A stretch of 64,000 bases of DNA from Chitinophagaceae bacterium (GTDB lineage Bacteria; Bacteroidota; Bacteroidia; Chitinophagales; Chitinophagaceae): assembly GCA_025934485.1 (NCBI GenBank), contig JAICXX010000006.1, positions 1 through 64,000 of the forward strand. The letters are read 5' to 3'. The notes beneath the pieces were generated by a model. The model worked only from the letters and a program-made list of their open reading frames with translations. It did not search any database and was not told the origin of the DNA. The translations under genes were made by a program, and so were the position numbers. Shown here piece by piece: positions 45,271-52,383 of this stretch. Every line of letters starts with the position of its first letter. Positions within the stretch are counted from its first letter, which is position 1.

Positions 45271-45687
45271 TTATTGAGCGTCAATCGGTTTTGACGTCCT
45301 GTAGGCCGTTCCTTTGAACAAGGCGATGAGGTCCCCCGCGGCATTGGTGATGTCGACCTGATAGACACCGGTCCTGCCGCCCTGGTGGATGGCTTTGGCT
45401 TCCACGGTCAGGATATCACCGCTATGGGCGGTCCGGGTAAAGGCAATATCGGCGTTGAGCGCCAACGTGAGGATACCGTGCGAATTGCAGGCGAAGGCGA
45501 AAGCGGAGTCGGCAGCGGCAAACAGGATGCCGCCGTGGACAACGTCGAAGCCGTTCAGCATTTGATCGGTGATAACGAAATGTAATTTACAATACGCTGT
45601 CTCCGTGGCATCGATCTGCAACCCCAGCCATTGTGAAAAACGGTCGTGGGCCAGCATATGCGTGGTGATCTCGGCGGGGGTGCTCAT
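45271..45687 (-). CDS. PaaI-like hotdog-fold thioesterase
   Basis: A 138-residue hotdog protein of the PaaI family, which hydrolyses aromatic or medium-chain acyl-CoA thioesters. Visible are MLNGFDVVHGGILFAAADSAFAFA, the family core with the catalytic region HGGILF, ADIAFTRTAHSGDILTVEA, and GRTGVYQVDITNAAGDLIALFKGTAYR. Whether it belongs to phenylacetate breakdown is not clear since no other paa gene is present. Its start overlaps the PfkB kinase stop by 4 bases (ATGA), implying co-transcription. Confidence 0.9.
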   Translation of the reverse strand: MSTPAEITTHMLAHDRFSQWLGLQIDATETAYCKLHFVITDQMLNGFDVVHGGILFAAADSAFAFACNSHGILTLALNADIAFTRTAHSGDILTVEAKAIHQGGRTGVYQVDITNAAGDLIALFKGTAYRTSKPIDAQ

Positions 45688-46583
45688 GGCATCTTGACTT
45701 TGTCTTTCCGGCTGGCCAGCAGCGCCAGGACGTCCGCTAACGTGCCGGTAAAGGGACCGGAGCCTTCGATCTTCAGGGTGGCCATGGCTGCGGCGAACTC
45801 ACCCGCTTCCCGGATGGAAGCTCCTTTCACGCGCTGGTACAAATAGCCGGCCATATAGGTATCGCCGCAACCCGTGGCGTCTACCACGGAGGTCGTCGGC
45901 ACGTAGGCGGGGATCGAATGGAAGGTGTGTTCGGCATAGATCACGGAGCCCATGCTGCCGAGGGTGATCACCACTTCCTTTACGCCCCACCCGGCGAGGA
46001 TCTTCGCGCTTTTGTGGACATCGTTCTCGCCCGTGAGCACGGCCATCTCATGTTCATTGACCTTGAGGGTATGAACATAAGCAAGTGCCTGCTGTTTCCA
46101 GGGCCAGTCGATGGCAAATACATTTTGTCCCCGGACCTCGCGGAGATAGCCCTGGGCGTCGAGGGAGACCTTCCCTTTTTCGCTTAAAGACCGGATCAGG
46201 TCCAGCGGGATGTCACCGGCCAGCAGCGGGCCGAGGTGAAAAACGGCGGCTTTGATCTCTGCCAACTGTGACGCGGAAAACGCATCGGCCTGGCGGATCA
46301 CGCGCTGGGTGCGATTGTCCTGGTTCTCGGAGTAGATGTTCTCGAAGAAGACGGTGTGTGCGCTGGGGAAGACGGTAACGTCGATGCCTTTAGACCTAAG
46401 ATCGTAAACGGAAGGCATGTCGGCCGGAGCCAGCGCCGTTACGAGTTGGTACCTGATATCGAAATTCGAAAGGGCGTTGGAGAAATAAAAGGCGGTGCCG
46501 CCTGCCATGTGAACAACCGATCTGGGGGTAACTACTTTGTCGTGGGTAATATGTCCGATGCAGCAGAGTTCTGTCCTATCCAT
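45684..46583 (-). CDS. PfkB-family carbohydrate/nucleoside kinase
   Basis: A 299-residue ribokinase-fold kinase. The start at 46583 (MDRTELCCIGHITHDKVV) is chosen because the long upstream extension is Arg/Ser-rich and crosses the non-coding repeat region. PfkB signature 1 is AGGTAFYFSNALSNF, and signature 2, with the catalytic Asp, is VVDATGCGDTYMAGYLY, with Cys in place of the usual Ala in GAGD. It also has VITLGSMGSVIY for nucleotide binding. The substrate (sugar or nucleoside) cannot be told. It is first in a two-gene operon with the PaaI-like thioesterase. Confidence 0.9.
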   Translation of the reverse strand: MDRTELCCIGHITHDKVVTPRSVVHMAGGTAFYFSNALSNFDIRYQLVTALAPADMPSVYDLRSKGIDVTVFPSAHTVFFENIYSENQDNRTQRVIRQADAFSASQLAEIKAAVFHLGPLLAGDIPLDLIRSLSEKGKVSLDAQGYLREVRGQNVFAIDWPWKQQALAYVHTLKVNEHEMAVLTGENDVHKSAKILAGWGVKEVVITLGSMGSVIYAEHTFHSIPAYVPTTSVVDATGCGDTYMAGYLYQRVKGASIREAGEFAAAMATLKIEGSGPFTGTLADVLALLASRKDKVKMP

Positions 46584-46659
46584 CCGGCAAAAATAGTCAT
46601 TTTTTCGGCTCAAAATAGTATAATAAATAAGAGTCTTATGTATATTTGAGCCGACGGTG

Positions 46660-46709
46660 GTTCCCGAGCGTAGCGATGGGAACGAACGAGGGTCGCACCG
46701 GTGGTGCGA
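46660..46709. repeat. Paired hairpins, REP-like
   Basis: Two hairpins in a row: GTTCCC...GGGAAC (46660-46683) and TCGCACCGGTGGTGCGA (46693-46709). The loop of the first contains GAGCGTAGCGAT. A second hairpin at 35963-36000 has the same GCGTAGCGA word in its loop, which suggests a dispersed repeat family. Confidence 0.4.
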
Positions 46710-46747
46710 GCCGAAGTTCTCGTCCGAAGGACAGACATCAGCCGTTC

Positions 46748-46788
46748 GCCGAAAATGCCCTATTTTTTTTCGGAAGGGCATTCTCGGC
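46748..46788. repeat. 14-bp inverted repeat hairpin
   Basis: GCCGAAAATGCCCT (46748-46761) pairs with AGGGCATTCTCGGC (46775-46788) with a single G-T pair; the 13-base loop contains a run of eight T. It could be a terminator for a transcript coming through the region or the inverted ends of a tiny element. Confidence 0.5.
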
Positions 46789-46920
46789 ATCAAAATACAA
46801 AAGAATCTTATGCTTATGAAACGATCCTCGTTCTTTCATACCGCTAGAAATCCCAAGAAAAAAATATACTTCGTAGCAGATGTGCGATTCGTTGCAAGGG
46901 CTTTTAGCCCCATGGCGGAC

Positions 46921-46951
46921 TTGCATATGTTGCAAAGATTACGTAACTTTG
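46921..46951 (+). promoter_or_regulatory. Promoter of the DUF2809/MpaB-like genes
   Basis: TTG at 46921-46923 and TAACTTTG at 46944-46951 are 20 bases apart, a full match to the Bacteroidota -33/-7 pattern. The start of transcription would be near 46957, giving a leader of about 19 bases before the ATG at 46976. Confidence 0.65.
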
Positions 46952-46975
46952 TATTTCAAAGCACTTTTTAATCAT

Positions 46976-47413
46976 ATGATCCGTTTCCATCTGACCTATT
47001 TTTTGCTGACCCTGCTGCTGCTCGGCGTAGAGATCTTTATCGGCGCCCGCATGCACGATGCGGTGATCCGTCCTTATGGCGGGGATCTGCTCGTGGCGGT
47101 GCTATTGTATTGTGCGGTACGCAGCTTTTGGGAGCTGCCGGTAGTGCCGGTGTCGCTCAGCATCCTGGTATTCTCGTACCTTGTCGAGACGGGACAGTAT
47201 TTTCATCTCGCGGACAAGCTGGGTTTCACGCATCCCTCGCTGATGCGCACCCTGATCGGCACATATTTTACATGGGTAGATATCCTGAGCTATACCCTGG
47301 GCATCGGTTTGGTGCTTGCATCGGAAGGACTAAAACATTATTTATGCGACCATTTGTCAAAGAAGGCTCGATCGTCAAGACCATCTGGGGCCGGGGAGAC
47401 ACGATCCTGCTGA
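46976..47413 (+). CDS. DUF2809 membrane protein
   Basis: A 145-residue protein with four predicted membrane helices. It starts MIRFHLTYFLLTLLLLGVEIFIG, then FIGARMHDAVIRPYGGDLLVAVLLY and an acidic/polar stretch YLVETGQYFHLADKLG, and TYFTWVDILSYTLGIGLVLASEG, all typical of DUF2809. The function of the family is unknown. The promoter directly upstream fits this start rather than the longer upstream frame. Its last 70 bases overlap the next gene in another frame, so the two are coupled, although the C-terminal 23 residues after the last helix look unstructured. Confidence 0.85.
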   Translation: MIRFHLTYFLLTLLLLGVEIFIGARMHDAVIRPYGGDLLVAVLLYCAVRSFWELPVVPVSLSILVFSYLVETGQYFHLADKLGFTHPSLMRTLIGTYFTWVDILSYTLGIGLVLASEGLKHYLCDHLSKKARSSRPSGAGETRSC

Positions 47414-48105
47414 TCTTCGCCGGCGCCTCGGCCGAGTTCGCGTTGAACAAGTCCGTGGACTGGCTGTATTTCACGGGCAAACTGCCCGCCGATCCGTTAG
47501 GCCGGTTGTTCTCGACGGTAGCCTATGCGCGGCGGATCGTATTTGCGCAGGAGGCGCAGGCGATGAAGGCCATCGACAGCATTACGTCCATTCATAAATC
47601 CGTGGAAAAAAGCCGCGGCGCCGTGATCCCGGCCACCGCCTACCTCGATGTCCTGTTCATGCTTATCGGGTGCTCGATAAGCGCCTATGAGCTGCTCGAA
47701 CGCCGGTTGACACCGCAGGAAAAACAGGAGGTGTTTGCCGTCTTTTACAGGGTAGGGGAGCGGATGGGACTCGAAGGCTTGCCGACGAATTATGTAGACT
47801 GGGAAACGCTCCGTGCGCAATATCTGCGGGAGGATCTGGAATACAGCCATTACTCAAAGGACCTCTACAAGCGTTACCGGAAAAGTCTGGGTTGGTTCCG
47901 GTATCGACTGTTGCTGCAGGCGCAGCTCCTGCTGGTGCCGGAACGGGTGCGCCGGCTGCTCAGGCTAGGTGCCTTTCCCTGGCTATGGCCGGCGGTGCAG
48001 GTCTACCGGTTTTGCGCTTTTCTGCATCTCGACAAAGGTATCAAGTTGGTTTTGTTGCCTGCTGAATACCGCGCACAGGTATTCGGACTGGATGTTGTAT
48101 CTTAG
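47344..48105 (+). CDS. Oxygenase MpaB-like / DUF2236 protein
   Basis: A 253-residue protein starting MRPFVKEGSIVKTIWGRGDTILLIFAG. The region with ADPLGRLFSTVAYARRIVFA and a conserved HKSVEKSR-type helix is the DUF2236 (latex-clearing-protein/MpaB-like) pattern: His and Arg residues bind a b-type heme in characterised members. The heme ligands were not verified here. It is all-helical with no signal peptide. Its start lies inside the DUF2809 gene (70-base overlap), and the next gene starts 4 bases after its stop. The substrate is unknown. Confidence 0.78.
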   Translation: MRPFVKEGSIVKTIWGRGDTILLIFAGASAEFALNKSVDWLYFTGKLPADPLGRLFSTVAYARRIVFAQEAQAMKAIDSITSIHKSVEKSRGAVIPATAYLDVLFMLIGCSISAYELLERRLTPQEKQEVFAVFYRVGERMGLEGLPTNYVDWETLRAQYLREDLEYSHYSKDLYKRYRKSLGWFRYRLLLQAQLLLVPERVRRLLRLGAFPWLWPAVQVYRFCAFLHLDKGIKLVLLPAEYRAQVFGLDVVS

Positions 48106-48109
48106 GGCT

Positions 48110-49222
48110 ATGCAAACACGCCGTGATTTCCTCCAAAAACTAACCAGCTCCGCGATCGCCGTTTCGTTGTTACCCCATTGGGCCCAGGCCTGCGTCCTGC
48201 CGGCAAAACGGTATGAAGGGCCGGTGCTGCGCGTCGCCATCATGGGGCTGGGCAGCTATGGAACACGCGTGGCCGAAGCCATGCAGCATTGTACGCGGGC
48301 AAAGCTGGTGGGTGTCATCAGCGGCACCCCGGCCAAGATCACGGCCTGGCAGCGCAAGTACAATATCCCGGCAAAGAATTGCTACAACTACGAGAATTAC
48401 GACGAGATCAGGAACAATCCCGATATCGATGCCGTGTATGTCATCACGCCAAACGCGCTGCATCACGACGCGGTGATCCGGGTGGCGAAGGCAGGCAAAC
48501 ATTGCATCTGTGAAAAGCCCATGACCGTCGACGCCGCACAGGGACAGGAGATGGTCGATGCGTGTAAAAAGGCCGGCGTCAAGCTGCTGGTAGGGTATCG
48601 CATGCATTTCGAACCGCACACACTGGAGATCATCCGCATGCGCAATGCAGGGGAATTTGGGAAGGTGTTGTTCTTCCAGGGACTCTCGGGTTTTATCATC
48701 GGCGATCCGATGCAATGGCGGCTCAACCCGGTGTTGTCGGGAGGCGGATCGATGATGGATATCGGCATTTATTCTGTCAATGGAGCGCGGTATATGATCG
48801 GCGAGGACCCCATTGAGGTGACGGCGGAGGAAACGAAGAACGATCCGGTGAAATTCAAGCCGGGCATCGACGAGACCATTCAGTTCCAGCTGGGTTTCCC
48901 GGGCGGCGCCGTAGCCTCCTGCCTGTCAACCTATAGCCTCAACAACCTGGATCGCTTTTTCCTCAACGGAACCGGCGGATTCGCCGAACTGTTGCCCGCG
49001 ACAGGCTATGGCCCCATCGAAGGGCATACCAATAAAGGCAAGCTCGATCAGCCCACCACCATTCATCAGGCGGTGCAGATGGATGCCTTTGCGGGTATCC
49101 TCCTGCAAGGCGAGCAGCCGCCTATCCCCTGCGACGGCGAAGAAGCCGTAAAAGATCTTAAGATCATCGACGCGATCTATCAAAGTGCCCGAACGGGTCA
49201 GAAGATCGCGCTGAGCCTGTAA
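48110..49222 (+). CDS. Gfo/Idh/MocA family oxidoreductase with Tat-type signal
   Basis: A 370-residue NAD(P)-dependent sugar dehydrogenase. The start at 48110 gives MQTRRDFLQKLTSSAIAV, a twin-arginine signal, so it is exported folded with its cofactor. The Rossmann part has VAIMGLGSYGTRVAEAM, then AVYVITPNALHHDAVIRVAKAG and CEKPMTVDAAQGQEMV with the conserved Glu-Lys-Pro, and the C-terminal domain has GGGSMMDIGIYSVNGARYM with the catalytic region. Bacteroidota have many such exported members acting on glycosides or sugar acids; some use a bound NAD without release. It is the third gene of the DUF2809 group. Confidence 0.92.
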   Translation: MQTRRDFLQKLTSSAIAVSLLPHWAQACVLPAKRYEGPVLRVAIMGLGSYGTRVAEAMQHCTRAKLVGVISGTPAKITAWQRKYNIPAKNCYNYENYDEIRNNPDIDAVYVITPNALHHDAVIRVAKAGKHCICEKPMTVDAAQGQEMVDACKKAGVKLLVGYRMHFEPHTLEIIRMRNAGEFGKVLFFQGLSGFIIGDPMQWRLNPVLSGGGSMMDIGIYSVNGARYMIGEDPIEVTAEETKNDPVKFKPGIDETIQFQLGFPGGAVASCLSTYSLNNLDRFFLNGTGGFAELLPATGYGPIEGHTNKGKLDQPTTIHQAVQMDAFAGILLQGEQPPIPCDGEEAVKDLKIIDAIYQSARTGQKIALSL

Positions 49223-49301
49223 GCAACCTTTGCTTTTTTTGACGCGTTGGTTATTCTACAGCCAACAACCTCATCGCGCCTAATAGTACAATCTCTTACG
49301 T

Positions 49302-50684
49302 ATGCAAAAGATGCTAGCCGTATGGGCAGGCCTTTGTCTATGCCTCACCGGGCACGCGCAATACAATCTGGGCATCGGTAACAGCAATTATTCCGGTATC
49401 CCGGGCGCCCGGATCAACCCGGGTGTCACGGCAGGAAGCCCGTTGAAATGGGAGGTCAATGGCCTTTCGGTGGACGTGCTGTATGACAATACCTTTGTCT
49501 ACACGCCCAAAGGAGCGGTGCCCGCTTTTGGTTTCAAGAGCCTGCTCAAAGGGATCGTCGATAATCAACATTATGCCACCCATTATCTCCCCGGCGATCC
49601 GGACAAACGCTATCAATTCACGTTGAGCATGGAGCTATTGGGCCCTTCGTTCCGGGTTTCGCTGGGCGCGCAGCAATCCTTAGGTCTCACCATTGCCGCG
49701 CGGGGCTACGGGAATATCCGCAATATCCCCGGGACAACAGCAGAGAATGCCTGGGCCTACCTGAAGGAAAACGATCTGTGGAACAGGTCCCTCAGCGACA
49801 ACAGTTCGCGGCTCGATATGATGGGCTGGCTGCAATATGGGCTCAACTATTCCGCGATCCTTTTCGACGATGGCAGCAACCAATGGAAGGCGGGCATCGG
49901 TTTGAACTATCTGCAAGGCCTGGTCGCCGCGTATGTACGGAATACGCATTTGAATTACACACTGGATTCGACTCAGATCGCCTTTGCAAACTCCAGCGTC
50001 GACTATGGGCGTACGGATTATGATTCCTACCGGAGCATCGGCGGTTATCACGGGCTGAACCACGGTCATGGTTTCGGTGTCGATCTGGGTGTCGTATATG
50101 TGCATGCCGCGAATACGCGCGAACCGGAGGACTATGACTACCGGCTGGGGCTTTCGGTGATGGACATCGGGGCCATCGATTTCAACCGGAATGCGGCGGC
50201 CTTTCATCTGCAGACGTCGGGTGGTGTCTTCGATAACTGGAACCAGCAGGCCCTGATGAGCAATGCCGGAATCGATAAGACCCTCAGCGCCGTTTTTTAC
50301 CAGGGCGATTCCAGCGCCTCGCGGACCGCCGGACATTTCACGATGTCCTTGCCTACGACCATCAGCGTCCAGGCTGATTACCGGGTGACAGCGCATTATT
50401 ATGTCAACGCCACGATCGTCAAGGGTTTAGGACATGGGAATCGCCCGGGTGTCGTCCAACCCGATATCTATTCCGTCACGCCGCGATATGAGAACCGGTG
50501 GTGGGACGTGAGCGTTCCGTTGTCGCTGCTGTATTATGGGCAATGGCGGGCTCGAGTGGGACTCGCCGTGCGGGCCGGGTATGTCTTCTTTGGCGGCGAC
50601 GCCCCGGTGGGTTTGCTGGCGCTCGGTAATATGCAGGGCGTCGATTTCTATGCGGGCGTCCGTTTCTTTGTCTTAAAAAAATAG
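49302..50684 (+). CDS. DUF5723 outer-membrane protein
   Basis: A 460-residue protein with a signal peptide (MQKMLAVWAGLCLCLTGHAQ) followed by NLGIGNSNYSGIPGARINPG, the opening of DUF5723 (a Bacteroidota outer-membrane beta-barrel family). The rest alternates aromatic and polar residues, with closing strands such as FYAGVRFFVLKK at the C-terminus that fit a beta-barrel. Function unknown; a surface channel or assembly protein is possible. It is 79 bases after the oxidoreductase and 8 bases before the YceI gene. Confidence 0.85.
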   Translation: MQKMLAVWAGLCLCLTGHAQYNLGIGNSNYSGIPGARINPGVTAGSPLKWEVNGLSVDVLYDNTFVYTPKGAVPAFGFKSLLKGIVDNQHYATHYLPGDPDKRYQFTLSMELLGPSFRVSLGAQQSLGLTIAARGYGNIRNIPGTTAENAWAYLKENDLWNRSLSDNSSRLDMMGWLQYGLNYSAILFDDGSNQWKAGIGLNYLQGLVAAYVRNTHLNYTLDSTQIAFANSSVDYGRTDYDSYRSIGGYHGLNHGHGFGVDLGVVYVHAANTREPEDYDYRLGLSVMDIGAIDFNRNAAAFHLQTSGGVFDNWNQQALMSNAGIDKTLSAVFYQGDSSASRTAGHFTMSLPTTISVQADYRVTAHYYVNATIVKGLGHGNRPGVVQPDIYSVTPRYENRWWDVSVPLSLLYYGQWRARVGLAVRAGYVFFGGDAPVGLLALGNMQGVDFYAGVRFFVLKK

Positions 50685-50692
50685 ATTGAATT

Positions 50693-51229
50693 ATGCAGAT
50701 TAAAATGACCCTTGTTTCGCTGGCATTGCTGATAGCACTGGAATTGGGTAACTGGACCATTGATGCCTCGAAGGCCAAGGTCGAATTCAGCGTCAAAGGA
50801 GTGTTTGGCACCGTGCATGGAAATTTTACGGGATTAAAGGCGACGATCCAATTCGACGTCAGGAATCCGAAGGCGGGTTCGATCTCGGCGAGCATCGATG
50901 CAAAAACGGTGAGTACGGGCATCGGCCTCCGCAATCATCATCTTCGCACCGAAGAGCAATTTCTGAATACAGATAAATATCCGACGATCAGTTTTCATTC
51001 CAGGACGATTGAAAAGACCGGCAGTGGGTATAGGGCCAGCGGCGAGCTGACCATAAAAGATGTAACCAGGCAGATACAGATCCCTTTTACCTTTGCACCG
51101 AATGGCAACAGCGGGGTATTCAAAGGGCAATTCGTCATCAAACGCGAGGATTTCCATATTGGCAAACCAGGTGGATCGATAGGCGAGGAGGTTACCATCG
51201 ATCTGGAAGTGCCGGCGGCGCAAAATTGA
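50693..51229 (+). CDS. YceI family protein
   Basis: A 178-residue protein with a hydrophobic N-terminus (MTLVSLALLIALELG) that may be a signal peptide or anchor. The YceI domain is clear: WTIDASKAKVEFSVKGVFGTVHGNFTGL, DTRT-like SISASIDAKTVSTGIGLRNHHL, TEEQFLNTDKYPTISFHS and GELTIKDVTRQIQIPF. Family members are lipocalin-like carriers of long isoprenoids. Start could be ATG 50693 or 50702. It lies 8 bases after the DUF5723 gene, so the two are probably one operon. Its 3' end overlaps the remains of the damaged TonB-like domain read from the other strand. Confidence 0.93.
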   Translation: MQIKMTLVSLALLIALELGNWTIDASKAKVEFSVKGVFGTVHGNFTGLKATIQFDVRNPKAGSISASIDAKTVSTGIGLRNHHLRTEEQFLNTDKYPTISFHSRTIEKTGSGYRASGELTIKDVTRQIQIPFTFAPNGNSGVFKGQFVIKREDFHIGKPGGSIGEEVTIDLEVPAAQN

Positions 51230-51305
51230 TCTTGTTCATTACTTTGGCCTTCGTTACATGTCCCTGTTCGTCTACGACAAAGCTCACATGCACGGTCCCG
51301 GAGAC
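51192..51305 (-). pseudogene. Relic of a TonB C-terminal domain, out of frame
   Basis: Read on the minus strand from 51305 in the frame next to that of the lipoprotein gene, the DNA encodes VSGTVHVSFVVDEQGHVTK followed by AKVMNKI and then a stop at 51192. That is the central part of a TonB C-terminal domain. The lipoprotein frame ends with AEVAPVFPGGQ, the usual preceding motif, then runs into a stop at 51284. About 20 codons that normally separate the two blocks are missing, so a deletion with frameshift is likely. The last 38 bases overlap the YceI gene. Confidence 0.6.
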
Positions 51306-51670
51306 TGTCCACCGGGAAACACCGGGGCGACCTCCGCAGTCGTATAGATCTTAGGCGCCGTCACGGAAGCGTGGCCGTGGGTGAATTTGGAAGGCATAGC
51401 CATTGACGTTGGATGGGTCTTCGAAGCGCTGCCGGGTTTCGCGGCAGTCGTATCCGCAGGTTTCGTCGCAGTGGAGTCCGTTGGCATATTTGTTGAATCG
51501 CTACGCATCGTCGTTGTGCTGACACGCCGGGTGCCACTATCGGCTCCCGGCACATCGTCGTTGTTTATATACTGCTCGCCTGCCTTATAATGGCAAGCCG
51601 CCGCGCTGCCGGCGATAATTGCGATCATTACCCCTGTCCGGATCAATCTATAAGTCGTTGTGTTTGACAT
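51284..51670 (-). CDS. Lipoprotein, truncated TonB-like protein
   Basis: A 128-residue product, if translated from ATG 51670 (ATGs at 51676 and 51700 are alternatives). It has a signal with lipobox (MIAIIAGSAAAC), a long Ser/Thr/Pro/Lys-rich linker and the ending KIYTTAEVAPVFPGGQSPG. In TonB-type energy transducers this EVxPxFPGG motif opens the C-terminal domain, but here the frame stops 8 codons later. The missing domain is found partly in the adjacent frame (51192-51305). It may be a broken gene that still makes a short lipoprotein. It converges with the YceI operon. Confidence 0.6.
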   Translation of the reverse strand: MSNTTTYRLIRTGVMIAIIAGSAAACHYKAGEQYINNDDVPGADSGTRRVSTTTMRSDSTNMPTDSTATKPADTTAAKPGSASKTHPTSMAMPSKFTHGHASVTAPKIYTTAEVAPVFPGGQSPGPCM

Positions 51671-51727
51671 AATCATGCTTTTAAATTCAACAATACTCAT
51701 GGTAAAGCAAACACGATGCCAGGGGAA

Positions 51728-52336
51728 TTATTGGTACACCTTGATGATCTCGCCATTGAGCGCGCCGAAGATACTGCGCAGATAGCCATTCACCACACGG
51801 GTCATGGGCACGGCATCAGAACCCGGGAACAAGGCGCCATAGCGTTCCAGCGAATCTTCGACGAGACCGGGGCTCACGGCGTTGATGCGTTTGTCCTGCT
51901 TGAGCTCCTGCGCAGCGCTCAATACAAAGCTGTTGATGGCGCCATTGATCATGGCTACGGTGGTGCCGTTATGCGCCGGCTGTTCTGCCGCGACGCCGGA
52001 GGTCAGGGTGAAGGAGCCGCCCTCCCGGAGATAGTCTTTTCCGATGAGCACCACGTTGATCTGTCCCAGCAATTTTCCCTTGATACCCGGCAGCATCTGT
52101 TCCTCCGTCATCGTTTGAAAATCGCCATAATAGCCGGTACCCGCCGTACACACAACGGCATCGAGGAGTGGCAGCCGCCCGAAGAGATCGCGGATGGAAG
52201 CCGAAGAGGTGATATCGACCTGCTGATCGCCGCTGGTGCGGCCGGCGATAATGAGGTCGGTTTTTTCGAGCTTTCCGAGTGCGGCGGCCAATTTCTTTCC
52301 GATGGTGCCGCGTCCACCGATCAATAGTATTTTCAT
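51728..52336 (-). CDS. Short-chain dehydrogenase/reductase (atypical SDR)
   Basis: A 202-residue protein with start at 52336 (MKILLIGGRGTIGKKLAAAL, the NADP-binding glycine loop). Other blocks are VVCTAGTGYYGDF, SFTLTSGVAAEQPAHNG and RINAVSPGLVEDSLERYGAL. The classical YxxxK pair is absent: TVAMINGAINSFV stands at that place. Such a change is known for a small SDR subgroup of similar length, so it is not evidence of decay on its own. It is next to the AraC regulator on the same strand (47-base gap), so it may be controlled by it. Substrate unknown. Confidence 0.85.
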   Translation of the reverse strand: MKILLIGGRGTIGKKLAAALGKLEKTDLIIAGRTSGDQQVDITSSASIRDLFGRLPLLDAVVCTAGTGYYGDFQTMTEEQMLPGIKGKLLGQINVVLIGKDYLREGGSFTLTSGVAAEQPAHNGTTVAMINGAINSFVLSAAQELKQDKRINAVSPGLVEDSLERYGALFPGSDAVPMTRVVNGYLRSIFGALNGEIIKVYQ

Positions 52337-52383
52337 ATGGCAAAGATAGGCCGGCGGCGAGCGGTACGGATAACGCAAAACGC

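Larger units (their letters stand above)
46584..46975. other. 392-base structured intergenic region
   Basis: No credible gene is seen. It holds a 9-bp inverted repeat CGGCTCAAA/TTTGAGCCG (46606-46614, 46645-46653), a TATATTTG box at 46641-46648 on the plus strand, a hairpin GTTCCC/GGGAAC (46660-46683) whose loop contains GCGTAGCGA, a perfect hairpin TCGCACC-GGT-GGTGCGA (46693-46709), a 14-bp stem (46748-46788) and, at the right end, the promoter of the DUF2809 gene. Such dense pairing could be a small RNA, a REP-type repeat or a dead mobile-element fragment. Confidence 0.5.

Noticed and set aside
46584..46793. N-terminal extension of the PfkB kinase
   Set aside because: It crosses the hairpin repeats and encodes low-complexity sequence. 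The kinase fold begins at ATG 46583.
51284..51310. Programmed ribosomal frameshift joining the two TonB-like halves
   Set aside because: There is no slippery heptamer at the junction (CAGTCTCCGGG), and about 20 residues of the domain are missing as well, so decay is simpler.
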